Of a DNA stretch of 64,000 bases, positions 26,215 to 36,899 are shown piece by piece. The DNA comes from Phoronis australis (Eukaryota > Phoronida > Phoronidae), in assembly GCA_002633005.1 (NCBI GenBank), contig NMRA01000533.1, positions 15,587 through 79,586 of the forward strand, written 5' to 3'. Each line of letters starts with the position of its first letter. Positions within the stretch are counted from its first letter, which is position 1. The notes beneath the pieces are model-generated. The model was not told the DNA's origin. It searched no databases and was given only the letters and a program-made list of their open reading frames with translations. The position numbers and the translations under genes are program-made.

Positions 26215-26600
26215 TGCACAATTTTACACGACAACCTGCTGTTTGTCGGGTAAAATGGCGGCTTCAAAACGATGACAGAGGTGTGTCAAAAATGCTGCGT
26301 TCTGATTGGTCAGTTAAGCCGTCAGTCATAATCCTGGCGATAGGTCAATTGTGCATTGCTGGGCAGCAACTGATAAATTGGCCGCGATTTCATGTAGCCC
26401 TTAAAGAAGCCAGATTTACCAAAAAAAAATGGTTGACAGTACTTTTGGACCACATTATTTTTGGAATCGATAGGAAATTTTCTTTTGAAATCTAATGTTG
26501 GCATTGGCAGGGAAGTGGTGGTTTTGGGGTGACAAGTGTCGATTTTGCGTTTTTTTAGCCCTATTTTTCTTGGTCTTGCTTGGTTTCAGTGGGAGTGAAA
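26215..26600 (+). repeat. Dispersed repeat R1, 3' part
   Basis: From 26340, CAATTGTGCATTGCTGGGCAGC to CCCTATTTTTCTTGGTC matches 62875-63345. The stretch 26215-26350 also occurs inverted at about 30770-30890 beside the Kolobok-like element. Confidence 0.75.
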
Positions 26601-26760
26601 ATGCCAAAAATACAAGAATAAAGGCTCTGCGCTCATTTGTAGGGGTTGTAATTTGAAACGACTCAAAACTGTTCTTTCTTTGCATACAGTTTTTGACAGA
26701 GTGAAGAATGGGTGATAGTCCGTTGACGTGTGTTCTGGAAGGCAAACCCATGTGAGAACA

Positions 26761-26875
26761 GCCTCCCGTTCAGTAACGTGAGATATTGCCGTGCATTTTA
26801 AATGAGAACACGTGACTTTGACTACGTTTTAGCTAGGTCCTAGCGTAGGTCCTAGCGTCTACTGAACGCACACCT
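26761..26875 (-). repeat. MITE copy 4 (internally deleted), head to head with copy 5
   Basis: It starts GCCTCCCGTTCAGTAACG and lacks about 40 bases of the usual left arm. It ends CTGAACGCACACCTG directly against copy 5. Confidence 0.8.
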
Positions 26876-27028
26876 GGCGTGCGTTCAGTAGACGCTAGGA
26901 CCTAGGCTAGGACCTAGCCAAAAGCTAGTCAAGGTCACGTGCTCTTATTTAAAATACACGGCAATATCTCGCGTAATCTCGCAAAGTCTTGCTTTTAAGC
27001 TAGGTCCTAGCGTTACTGAACGGGAGGC
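26876..27028 (+). repeat. MITE copy 5
   Basis: It starts GGCGTGCGTTCAGTAGACGC and ends CGTTACTGAACGGGAGGC, a full-length copy in opposite orientation to copy 4. Confidence 0.82.
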
Positions 27029-27029
27029 T

Positions 27030-28500
27030 GTTGTGTACCCTCTCATTATGCAGATGAACATTGCGCATGTCAGGAAGCAATTGAAGTGTTACACACTATG
27101 ATTGACCAGAGCAACCTGCCTTGTGTTCAATAAGCAAAGCTCTTCGAAGCACTTTCCGCGAACGCTTGTTGGACGTCGTTAATGAATGATCTGTTTTCCA
27201 TCTTTGAGAAACGCTCGACAAAAAGAAAAGTGCGTTCTACGAGAGTGTCTTTAAATAACGCGAAGTGCTTTCGGATTGAACGCAAGGCAAGTGTCGGCAC
27301 TGGTGTGCAGGAGCTCCGTAGGCCTATAAACCTAAAATGAACAAACAAACTTTGACAGAAGAAGACGTAGCAGGATCTGTCATAAACGAGCCGTTAGACG
27401 TGTGCACCGCTGCAGGGATGAGCTAAAAGGTTGGCTGCGTTGTAGAAATGCATCCGCAAAGGACGTCAAACTTGAAGTTGTTGCAAAGTAAATACCCCCT
27501 TTTACCCTATTTTGTACTTTAACACATTTTTAGATATACTGCTTAAGATTTAAACATATTTTCCAGGGACAGTGCAACGTGGTTACTCGTGTCCATCCCA
27601 TGATGCACCGTGGTACCAGTGGGCGAGGCTTTCAAAATGTGGGTTTGCATATCGGCTATTACCGTCAGAGGTCCTAAGGTCGTGAGTGCCCTAAAGTCGT
27701 GAACGATCTTATTTCCTCTTCTACGAGGTCCCCCGACATCTGGCGTTGAAGTTTCCAGCGTTCGTCTGGTTACGAACGTCAAAAGAATACCCTGGCGTGT
27801 TGGTATTCACAGTATGATAACAAACAGTGAGTGAGTGGCTTCTTTTTCAAACGTATCTTCAAAACAGCATATTTCACTAATCCACTTTTTGTGCATCTAT
27901 GAGATATATTTTCGAAAATATTAATCGTTCAGATTTACTCAAACACGCGCTCCAGGGGTAGCTTGAACAATGTATCAAAATGTCCCAGGGTCGATCAAGT
28001 TTTGTAAGGCCAAAGCAATAAAATACAGATAGATAATTGATGCTGGGTTCTTAGAGTTTTACGTGAACAGGCTCATTGAAAACGTCTGTGCACATCTAAG
28101 TTGGGTGCAAAGCATATACATGTAACAATTTATTTGAATTGAAACTGGATTAATAAACAATATAATTTATTTTCATGTCGTCTAGAGTAACTGCAAGCAC
28201 TGCAGTTGACTTGTGTGGTCTTACTTCGTTCATTTCCGTCTAAACGAAACCGTCACGACTTTAGGGCCTCATTCAAAATGGCCGGCGATATCAGCGACCG
28301 TTTCAAAATTCTGCTTACCGAGACAAACAAGGATTAAGATTGTCAAAACATGTATGTTTGTGATGGCTGATATATGTCCATGACATCACATGAACAGATG
28401 CTAACGGACATTGGGTATTATGACAATCAGCTGCTTATTATGCTTATATTCACGACTTTAGGTCACCGGTATGTATAAAACATTAACTAAAAATTGTAGA
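27030..28500. other. Intergenic; short GGTCGTGA / CACGACTTTAGG motif repeated
   Basis: CTAAAGTCGTGA or its complement occurs near 27692, 28254 and 28453. No gene is recognised. Confidence 0.4.
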
Positions 28501-30760
28501 GGGTTACAGAGCATTATTTTGTTGCAAGGAGTGGAAGAGGAAGTCGTTTAATATCTGTTCAAACGTCAAGGCAGGCTTTCTTTTGTATAAATCACGTCAT
28601 CACTAACAGTTTTACTTCAAAACAATATGGCTTTTATTTTATCCACATTCACTTGGAGACCGGAAGCACTAGCAAAAAATGTTATGCATGTACATTGCAT
28701 GGGTGAGTCATTTACAAATTCGACCCATCAAAAGTAATTCGTGTGTCGTTCGCTTATTGTGAAATCAAATATTCATTATTTGCTGCAATTGCACGTGTAA
28801 TATTTTTATGATTCTTAATCAAATACGCAAAAATCTCCGAGGAAAAGTATTGAATTGTAGGGAGATCAAGGTTCACGTTGTCTGCAGCCACGCAATATAT
28901 TGAACCAGGAAGATTGGTGACCATTCACGACAACAAAGGACTTAATGTTACTGCAAAGACTTTTACTCACCTCCTGATAAACCAACCAAAATTAAGGAAA
29001 GACAATGAATGAAATGGGTTCTCAAAATCGACCAGTAAGAGCAATGACCCTGGTTTGTTAGCTGACGGGGCATAAAAATCAAGTCATATACATGTAGCAC
29101 ACGGATATTTTCTTTCATATTTCTTCCAGAAACAAAACCTGTCTGGTCATTACTGAATAGTTTTCCAAAAACGGAGTTTTACTGTTAAGCCACAGCCGAA
29201 GAAGTCAATTTATATGTCACATTGAGTAAGGATATGGGTCACCAGTTTTTCAAATAATGTTTACCTTTATCTGCTCCCTCAGGGATGCAGGTAATCACTC
29301 TCTCTTTCTGTGTTGATGATAATTACCAGCAGCTAAACCAGTATTAATTGAGCGACCAACAAAATGTCCAATGTCAGCCCACAAAAAATGTCCAACATTC
29401 CACTGAAAACCATCGGGGCCTGGGCTCTTATTGTTTTTCAGTTTTTTCAAGCATTGTGTGACTTCTTCATATGTACAGGTAGGATGACCTTCTAATTTTT
29501 TCGTTTTCTCTCTCATTGTCTTTGGAGACACACACCTCATCAGGAAGAGTTTTTAAATGAGTATTGTTAGACTGTCTATATTTGTATAAATTTTCATGAA
29601 AAGTTATGGTTTCCTGATTAACCTCTTTTTCACTATTGGTTTTAAAATTGTCAGCTTTCCACAAAAAGGCATAAACTTACTTATGACATGCCTATTTTCC
29701 AATTAAAGGAAATATTTGGTAGGTTTTTCACTCTTCAATCTAATCTTGTTCTTGACCTAGGCATAAGACCTCTTAATTTATTATGCCTTAACTCGGAAAG
29801 TTGAATATTTTTTGTTCAAGTATTTCCTATCAAGGCTGAGACTTTTTTCCAACAAGCTTTCTCCTTCGATAAGTTGCTGTTCAGCTCTATCACTTTTATA
29901 TAAATGGCAGAGGAAATTGTTTTGCCGTGAAACTCCATCAACAAATTTGAAGAAAAAGTCGATTATTTATGGGCAATCGTAAATCTGTCTTACTTGCACT
30001 GTCGACTGTCTAAATAACGTCAGTCATATACTGCTGTTTAACTAATTTAATGGCAACCTGAACCGCAGCAGTATACTCAGAGTTTTTTAAGAGAGGATCA
30101 TTCAACTTCCGAAATTATTTCCTCCTCCTGGAAACAGCACTTTAAAAAACCTTACCATTGAATGATCGGAGCGGTAACAGAATTCTATAATGGAATCGTC
30201 AATATTGGGTAAAGATCTTCAGAAATTAGAGAATAATCTAGTTTGGATCGTTTACTTCCAGCTCCCCAAATTTATTTTTTACTATTGGGGTTTAGTTCCC
30301 GCCAAACACCTGCAATAGACAATTCTGTACATATCTCTATCAAATTAATTCGTTACTTCTGGGTATTAACCTGTTGATGATTGAGCGTGTCCTTAGATTG
30401 ATCGAGAGCAACATTAAAATCGCTGTGCACAAATAACATAGCGATTTCCTATGTCTTGAATATCTTGTTTTCTTTTTTCTTCTCCTTTTTCAAAAAAAGA
30501 TGGCAAATCCCTATTTGGACAATAGGTATTAATTGACGTTATTCGTGTCTCATTAATAGTTATATCCAAAATTAATATATTACCATTGTAGTCTTGCCTA
30601 ATATTATGTAGTTTATACTCGAAAGTATTCTGAAAGAGGTTCGCCACTGAACGGGAGTTTGAGGTATTTGAGTTCAAAAACATTCTTATCCCCACATTGA
30701 TCTAACACTGGTTTCTCCTCTCTTAATGTGGGCTATGTATGCAACAAATGGATTATTGTT
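28500..30760 (-). mobile_element. Degraded L1/Tx1-type LINE (endonuclease and reverse transcriptase relics)
   Basis: On -, scattered frames follow the LINE order. Endonuclease pieces are at 30695-30414 (YNGNILILDITINETRITSIN) and about 30380-30170 (WRELNP, GSKRSKLDYFLISEDL). The RT N-terminal part is at 29540-29220 (LKKLKNNKSPGPDGF, VITCIPEGADKGK, LKNWxPISLLN). Next come NDQTGFVSGR at about 29140, VNGHQSSWFNILRGCRQ at about 28900 and ASGLQVNVDKIKAI at about 28650. Stops and frameshifts are frequent. The 3' limit near 28500 is only where similarity fades. Confidence 0.7.
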
Positions 30761-30892
30761 TTCTCCTAAATAATTGAGCTATCGCCAGAATTTTGAGCAA
30801 CGTCTTAACCGACCATTTAGAACGCAGCATTATTGACACACCTTCGTTTCCAAGCCGCCATTTTACCCGACAAACAACACGTTGTGGGTTAA

Positions 30893-31052
30893 AGGCGAAG
30901 GCAACCTTTTTTCATGTCATTTTGAGCTAAAATAAGGTTGGCTGGTTATCCTAGACATATTTTCCACTTAATTACAGCTTTTCGTAATTTTGTTAATTAC
31001 TCGTCCGCTACTCCGGAAGTGACGTCTTAGGAGGCAAGCGTTTCCCGCCACT
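30893..31052 (+). repeat. Left terminal inverted repeat of the 1668-bp element
   Basis: About 155-160 bases pair with 32405-32560 in reverse complement with few mismatches, including CTACTCCGGAAGTGACGT. Confidence 0.85.
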
Positions 31053-31226
31053 TGGTTTTGCGTTGAGTTTACCTTGCGAATCTGTTCTATTCTACTTTTG
31101 TTTTGTGCTGTTTTTCAACAATTGACGCCATCACTTTCCATCGGCGAGTATTCTGCGGCAAGATAGGTTAGTAAAGAACTCAACTACGTGTGATTTAGGG
31201 ATTGTTTAGTGTGTTCTAAGCTGAAA

Positions 31227-31608
31227 ATGGCTGGAGTCGGTGACCTGCATCACAGTGTCAGTGGTGTGAGTGACGGAGACCTTGTTCACAGCAGTGGTGA
31301 TGAGGATTTTTTTCACGGACATTCAGTGGGTGGGTACATGTTTGAGCCCGAGTATAACGAGGCAGAGTACGCACAGGCAAAGGCAGCTGTTGAGAGAAAC
31401 GAAGCGGCGTGGTGACACATCTTTGTGCAAATGCACTGTGTGCGTTGTTATGACTACCTCAATGGAATGCTTGTGCTGTTCAGAGTTCGACGAGGCCAAG
31501 CCACTACTGGACACGGTTAAGTGGACCTCCGGCATACCAAGGACAGAGGAACAACTGTCCCACTTGCCAGAGTGTCCCGCGACACACTCCCACTGGATGG
31601 TGACCTGA
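31227..31608 (+). pseudogene. P2RX7-C-like zinc/cysteine-domain protein, 5' fragment (frameshifted)
   Basis: The ATG at 31227 opens a frame with GDEDFFHGHSVGGYMFEPEY that stops at 31413-31415. Directly over that stop a +1 frame continues as SLCKCTVCVVMTTSMECLCC (CxCxxC, ten residues, CxCC). This resembles the cysteine cluster of the P2X7 receptor C-terminal (ballast) domain family, which in many invertebrates occurs in stand-alone proteins after a YxFEPE-type stretch. A one-base frameshift between W and CKC is the simplest reading. The C-terminal part of the domain is missing at the junction with the opposing gene. The family assignment is from pattern memory. Confidence 0.55.
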
Positions 31609-31955
31609 GCACCCAAACTGCTTACATCGTGTCGTGTGACTCCCTTGCCACACACCTCGCACCTTCTAAATAGCTCCAACACTTTAGAAAAGTCCACAAT
31701 TAACTGGTCAAAGTTTGGCTCACCGATCTGTTCACTGGACGACGAACTGTCCTCTTCACTGGGTGTCGAACTGGGCCTGTAATCATTCCCACTACTCAAT
31801 ATCGCTGCAGGGCTGCTTAGAGTCTCTGGGCTGGAGAAAACAGCACAGGGCGAATCACTACTGGTTCCAGGAATGGCACGCTCTGGGGTACGTTCGGAGG
31901 CACGGGTGACAGTAGATGAAGTGCCTCCACTGGCTCCAGTCACTGTACTGGCCAC
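31510..31955 (-). pseudogene. Continuation of THAP transposase gene: Ser-rich linker and CxxC...C...GH segment
   Basis: On - this encodes a Ser/Thr-rich linker, then FSKVLELFRRCEVCGKGV and WECVAGHSGKW. The LFxxCxxC...CxxGHxxxW arrangement is typical of the part following the THAP domain in such transposases. The open frame runs on past about 31510 to 31323, but that part is only the antisense of the + strand gene fragment. The catalytic core is absent. Confidence 0.55.
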
Positions 31956-31975
31956 GGCTCGCGAGGCTCCTCACT

Positions 31976-32296
31976 TCAAAAACGCACTTCTAGGGGTGGC
32001 GACGGGGCACTGCCGGGAATCAACACAGACGGAATGGCATCCTTCTTCAGGCGTTGTTTCGCAGGGACCTTCATCAGTTCAGCGTACAAATCCCTTTCGT
32101 AATCGGACGGCAGAAAGTGCTTGCCACACACACGGTTATTCTCGACTGCTTTGTACGTTGCGTGGACGGGTAACGCTGCGTTCTTCACACGAACGAGCCA
32201 AGTACGGCTCATCATCGGAAAGCGATGCAAAGGTACTCCCAAAGCGCGCGTGAGACGATAATTAGTACATTCCGGTACGCAGCAACAGTACGGCAT
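31976..32296 (-). CDS. THAP domain protein (transposon-encoded, N-terminal part)
   Basis: The frame opens MPYCCCVPECTNY and holds a nearly complete THAP zinc finger: Cys pair (CVPEC), LHRFP, TWLV, the CGKHF Cys/His pair and the C-terminal AIPSVL (family AVPTIF-like). THAP domains bind specific DNA. Here it would bind the element's own ends. The frame stops at 31976. Continuation in the next frame (RAVASTVTGASGG...) crosses a frameshift and an in-frame stop, so the protein is no longer complete. Confidence 0.75.
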   Translation of the reverse strand: MPYCCCVPECTNYRLTRALGVPLHRFPMMSRTWLVRVKNAALPVHATYKAVENNRVCGKHFLPSDYERDLYAELMKVPAKQRLKKDAIPSVLIPGSAPSPPLEVRF

Positions 32297-32404
32297 GTTG
32301 ACTGACTAGTAAATGAAAGCAAACGACGACGGAACTTAACACAACCGAGGTAGAACAATGACTGACTCGGCAGCTCTCACAGTCAGACTATATGAAAAGA
32401 AATT

Positions 32405-32560
32405 GGCGCGAAATGCTTGCCTCCTAAAACGTCACTTCCGGAGTAGCGGACGAGTAATTAACAAAATTACGAAAAGCTGTAATTAAGTGGAAAATATGTC
32501 TAGGATAACCAACCAACCTTATTTTAGCTCAAAATGACATGAAAAAGGTTGCCTTCGCCT
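32405..32560 (-). repeat. Right terminal inverted repeat of the 1668-bp element
   Basis: It is the reverse complement of 30893-31052. The same end sequence recurs at 7540-7694 in the smaller copy. Confidence 0.85.
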
Positions 32561-33388
32561 TTAAAACTTATTATTGATTAGTCGATATTACGCAAGGGGG
32601 CGGAGCTTGCGATAGGTCAACTGAGAACATTATTTCAAGGTACGATATCCGTGAGACCTCTGTTGTTATACCCACCCAAAGACGCAACAAAGGAAATCCA
32701 TGCTACCTTCCCATAAGCGATAACCATGCGACGCGCTTACTCCCGTCGAATGTTTCTCACAAGTTGAACGATAGCTTGCAACCTCCATGCGACGTCATTT
32801 GACATAAAGAAATTGTTGTTCTCTCCTTGCAATACCTTGCTCTGAAGAAACTCTTAACACACTGAAAGAACCCTAACCACAAACTTTGAACAACACTTAA
32901 ACCGTTGTTACATTCAGTACTCGTCATCAACGATTAATTTTGCAAAAATTCTGCCTGGGCAAGCTACGGTTGCAGACGACCTGCATTGTAACATGATGTC
33001 AACAACAATGAAGCATTACAACGCACGTGCCCACGATCGAATACGCCACTGGCTTTTTGACGACGTCGTCTCTTACTGCAATAGAGTGCGATATAATCAA
33101 AAAATAACCCTAGGGCATTTTAACACACTACTTCATTTGTGACGTAACAGTCTGGTTGTGAGACAACAAACTGACTGATTAACAATAGGTGGGTAAAGGA
33201 GAGTATTGGCGTCAGCTTAATTAGATTATGTATTAAAACAGCTTAAATAACATGGTCTCTTGGCGCTAATTAGTCAATAACAGCTATGGCCGTCACAATC
33301 AAAAGACTAACCGAAAGGTAGCGCTATCTAATTAGAAAGCAACTCTAGATGATTCATCAATAGCGAGGCCCGTGTCAGTTTGCTTGCA

Positions 33389-36193
33389 ATGGCTCCGGAA
33401 AGTGGACGTGTAATAATTTTCCTGGTGCTCTTCAGCTCAAGTTTGTGGAATTTCTCTTCCGCTATCTGCCTGCAATGGAAAAACAAAGTGTTGTCCATGG
33501 AGAAAACATTGCGTTTCAAGGACACCTCCACTGTGAACTTTAGGAGATGTGGCATCCGCAAGATTGAGAGAAACGCGTTCACACAATTATCTCAAGTGCA
33601 GTTCCTTTACGTGGGACACAACCGCCTGTCTAATATTCCAGACAGACTTCTTTCTCCTTTAATCAAACTCCAAAAATTGGATTTTAAGTATAACGAAATA
33701 CGAACTTTGACAAGACAAACATTAAGCGGTTTGTTTAACTTAATAACTTTGGATCTTACCAGTAATCGCTTAACATTTCTTTCCCAGGACATTTTTAAAG
33801 AAACACCGTCCTTAAGAGCATTGATTTTAACTTACAACTCTATTAATTCGTTGGATGTTAGTTCTTTTGGACATACCTTGAGCAATCTTGAAGTATTGGA
33901 TATTGGTTATAACGACATTTTTAGGATAGGAAATGGAACATTTGACGCGCTGAACAGGTTAACACATCTTAGTCTCCAAAACAACCACATAGCCAGAGTG
34001 GACAAGAATGTTTTTGACGGACTGGAAAATTTGAGTATTCTAAATTTGGGAAACAATTCAGTCAGCGAGGTTGATCGCTTGGTGCTACCTGCGTTGAAAA
34101 TGCTGGTCTTACGGCATAACCGTCTACATGCAGTTGAAGACACATATGTTCTTTCGAATCAAAGTATCGTTATTGACCTGTCTTTCAACAAGATATCAGA
34201 AATCGAAAATGGATCACTTTGTTCCTATTCCTTGGTTAAAGACTTTCGACTCTCTGGAAACTGGCTTCCACTGGTGAATAAAAATATGTTTTCGTGTCTG
34301 GAATCACCTAAAGTGCTATACCTAACAGGGAACAGGATAGCGAAAATAGAAGAAAAGTCGTTGTCTCACATGGCGAGCCTTCGAGAATTATTTCTTTCAA
34401 ATAATGGAATTACAGTTTTGACACGTGGAACTTTTAGTGGTCTAATAAATTTGGAGACCTTAAGGCTAAGCTTCAATGACATACATTTCCTTGGAGATCG
34501 ACCTTTTGAAGACTTAGCAAGCCTGCGATTTCTTTACCTCAGAGGCAATAAAATTTCGGCAATAACCTCTCGTGATTTTGATGGTCCCAAAAGACCTATG
34601 TTGTTGGAAATGAGAGGGAATCCAGTTCGTGGGATACGAATAGTCTCACCATTTAAGTTTATTGTAGTGCGTGTTTCAGTCACTAACGTCAACATTACGT
34701 TTAACGCGTCATTTCTTACTAACATTAAAACATTCGAGCTGCAGGGAGATTTTGAACATCTTTCCGTTTCGAAGAAATTTATTGCTAACTTTAGACACGT
34801 AGTTGACCTGGATCTGTCGGGGAGCAATATAACTGATTTAAATGATCAACCATTTAAACTTTGTCGTCGGTTGAAGTTCCTAGATCTTGCTAGAAACCAC
34901 ATCAGACACATATCTGGTTACATGCTTGAAGGACTTGAATCTTTGGTAACACTAAATCTTGCACTCAACAAGATTAATTCGATTACAGAAAATGCTTTTG
35001 GGAAATTAAAGTCACTTAAACGGTTATATTTAGAAGGAAATCGGATGATTCGTGTGAGCGCCAACATATTGCCAAGAGACCTTACAAATCTTCAAATGGA
35101 CGATAATAATATTAAAAATTTTGCCACGGCCAACATGACCATGGTTTGGCGTCTGACATTAAGTGGTAACGACTTTGCTTCCGTAACAAGCAAAATGCTT
35201 TCAGGTATGCCCCAACTTCAGATCTTAAATATGTCGTATTCAAACATTGACTTCATAGCTAAAGATGCCTTTGACAATTTGAAGTCTCTGTGGGAGCTTG
35301 ATCTCTCTGGAAATAGAATTCGAATAATAAGTCAGATCATGTTTAGCTCTCTCGCATCGTTGGAATTCCTTGAACTGGATAACTGTGGCATTACAGAAAT
35401 TGAGGAAGGAGCCGTGAAACACCTGAACAAGCTGAAAACTTTGTCCGTTCGCAATAACTGTATTAAAGTTATACCACAGGATATATTGGGAAAATTGATC
35501 AGCCGAGACAAACACTTCCGCAATTTCTTTGTGTCTAGCAACCCGCTTCACTGCAACTGCTTCATCTATCCATTGCAAGCATGGGTCTTTCGGGTGAGCC
35601 TACTTCTCAAAGGTCCAGACACCAATCATGCCATCCCCACCTGTAATTCTCCTGCTAAAACTCAACCAACCATAGAATCGTTTGTGTCTCCCATTTTTAG
35701 TTGTCGCAAGCCAAGTTACCCAGTTATGGAGGTCACGTACGGTGTCAAGGAGGTACTAATCCAATGTACATCATACGGAGATCCATCTCCAAATATAGCG
35801 CTCCAAGACCCTGAAGGAAACGATGTGAATTGTTCTTTCCGATATGATATCACAGAGTCAAAAACAGTCGGACTCTCGAGTATCCCGATGGATAAATTTG
35901 TTCGCGGGAATTACACCTGTTTAGGTAAAAACCTCATGGGGCAGTCGTCAAATGTAAAGCTGATAAAAGACCCTAAGACAAGTGAGGACAGAGAGAATCA
36001 CAAAATATATGAAAATGGCGTGCCTGTTGAGGCATACCTGATAGGTGGTAGCGCCGCTGCTGTTGTGTCGTGTGTAATCGCTGTAGGCGTCATTTTGGCA
36101 GTAAGGATCTTACGTAAATACAACGACCAAGCCGATCCGTCAACCTTCGGTGCCACAACAAACCAGAGCGAACTTGGAAACAGTCGAGTATAA
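33389..36193 (+). CDS. LRR-LRRCT-Ig transmembrane protein (LRRIG-type, coding region without introns)
   Basis: A 934-residue type I membrane protein on one uninterrupted reading frame. The start is the ATG at 33389; the frame opens nine bases earlier only with a TTG. Residues 1-25 are a signal peptide (hydrophobic FLVLF core, FSSA end). About 26 leucine-rich repeats follow (LxxLxLxxN), in two blocks of roughly 14 and 12 separated near residues 405-440 by a weak stretch with a cap-like MRGNP. A cysteine cap (NPLHCNC..., two later Cys) is next, then one Ig-like domain (Cys in LIQCTSYGDP and in GNYTCLGKN), then a helix of about 23 hydrophobic residues ending RILRKYN. The cytoplasmic tail is about 30 residues, with no TIR or kinase domain. 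The family covers cell adhesion and pattern recognition; the ligand here is unknown. No TATA box is obvious. Confidence 0.92.
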   Translation: MAPESGRVIIFLVLFSSSLWNFSSAICLQWKNKVLSMEKTLRFKDTSTVNFRRCGIRKIERNAFTQLSQVQFLYVGHNRLSNIPDRLLSPLIKLQKLDFKYNEIRTLTRQTLSGLFNLITLDLTSNRLTFLSQDIFKETPSLRALILTYNSINSLDVSSFGHTLSNLEVLDIGYNDIFRIGNGTFDALNRLTHLSLQNNHIARVDKNVFDGLENLSILNLGNNSVSEVDRLVLPALKMLVLRHNRLHAVEDTYVLSNQSIVIDLSFNKISEIENGSLCSYSLVKDFRLSGNWLPLVNKNMFSCLESPKVLYLTGNRIAKIEEKSLSHMASLRELFLSNNGITVLTRGTFSGLINLETLRLSFNDIHFLGDRPFEDLASLRFLYLRGNKISAITSRDFDGPKRPMLLEMRGNPVRGIRIVSPFKFIVVRVSVTNVNITFNASFLTNIKTFELQGDFEHLSVSKKFIANFRHVVDLDLSGSNITDLNDQPFKLCRRLKFLDLARNHIRHISGYMLEGLESLVTLNLALNKINSITENAFGKLKSLKRLYLEGNRMIRVSANILPRDLTNLQMDDNNIKNFATANMTMVWRLTLSGNDFASVTSKMLSGMPQLQILNMSYSNIDFIAKDAFDNLKSLWELDLSGNRIRIISQIMFSSLASLEFLELDNCGITEIEEGAVKHLNKLKTLSVRNNCIKVIPQDILGKLISRDKHFRNFFVSSNPLHCNCFIYPLQAWVFRVSLLLKGPDTNHAIPTCNSPAKTQPTIESFVSPIFSCRKPSYPVMEVTYGVKEVLIQCTSYGDPSPNIALQDPEGNDVNCSFRYDITESKTVGLSSIPMDKFVRGNYTCLGKNLMGQSSNVKLIKDPKTSEDRENHKIYENGVPVEAYLIGGSAAAVVSCVIAVGVILAVRILRKYNDQADPSTFGATTNQSELGNSRV

Positions 36194-36469
36194 GACTTCT
36201 GGCGTTAACATTTTTCCTAACTAGTACGTTTTAGACACTCCCCGCGATACTATAGTGTGGAGGTGTTTTGACAAGGGAGATAATATGCAACATCAGAATA
36301 CTTTCTTGTTTTCCTCAGACCATAATTTGTATACACCGAAAAAACTAAATTTATCTTAGATTGGTTAGTCAACAGTTGTGGTTTACTTTTACTAAGAAAA
36401 CACATGTACGGCTGTCTTACAGGGATTTCCTTTGGCTTTTCTTAACGGATAATTTCCACAGGAAAATTA

Positions 36470-36800
36470 GATTTTTGTGAGTGTATTTTTTGTTAATGAA
36501 AATTTTGTGAAATTAGTGTTTTACGGAGTCAAAGTTTGCAGATGTAATTTGTGGATTTGATGTATGAAACTTATTGTGAAAGTAATTTTGTGGATGTTAA
36601 ATCTATTGACGTAATGTTTGTGAATGGAATTTTGTGAATGTATTTTATTGTGGAAGTAATTTTGGAGATGTAAATTCTGTTGATGTGATTTTATGAATAA
36701 TCTTGTGAATGTAATTTATTGTGGAAGTAAAAATTTGTGGATAGAATTTCGTCTAGCTGTAATTTGTTATGGATTTTAATTTTCTGTATGTAATTTTGAC
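36470..36800 (+). repeat. Degenerate AT-rich tandem repeat (TTTGTGGATGTAATTT-like)
   Basis: Variants of TTGTGGAAGTAATTTTG and GTGAATGTAATTT recur about every 20-35 bases downstream of the LRR-Ig stop codon. Confidence 0.6.
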
Positions 36801-36899
36801 TGCTTGTAGTAACTGACTACTTAAGTTTCCAGAGGTTGGATTTCTTTAAATATTTACTAAAGTATTATGGGCAAACTCTGTATTTGTGAAATCGCTTTA

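Larger units (their letters stand above)
30893..32560. mobile_element. Kolobok-like DNA transposon carrying fragments of two convergent genes
   Basis: The element is 1668 bp, flanked by TTAA on both sides (30889-30892, 32561-32564), with inverted repeats of about 155 bp starting AGGCGAAGGCAACC. On + from 31227 is an N-terminal coding fragment leading into a P2RX7-C-like cysteine motif. On - from 32296 is a THAP domain followed by a second cysteine-rich piece. The two 5' parts face each other and are both cut short near 31500-31540, which suggests an internal deletion of an autonomous element with two convergent genes. The insertion sits in another repeat whose undisturbed relative is at about 26215-26350. 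Confidence 0.8.

Noticed and set aside
31323-31510. C-terminal part of the 210-codon - ORF
   Set aside because: It is the antisense of the + strand P2RX7-C-like fragment, and its residues match no family.
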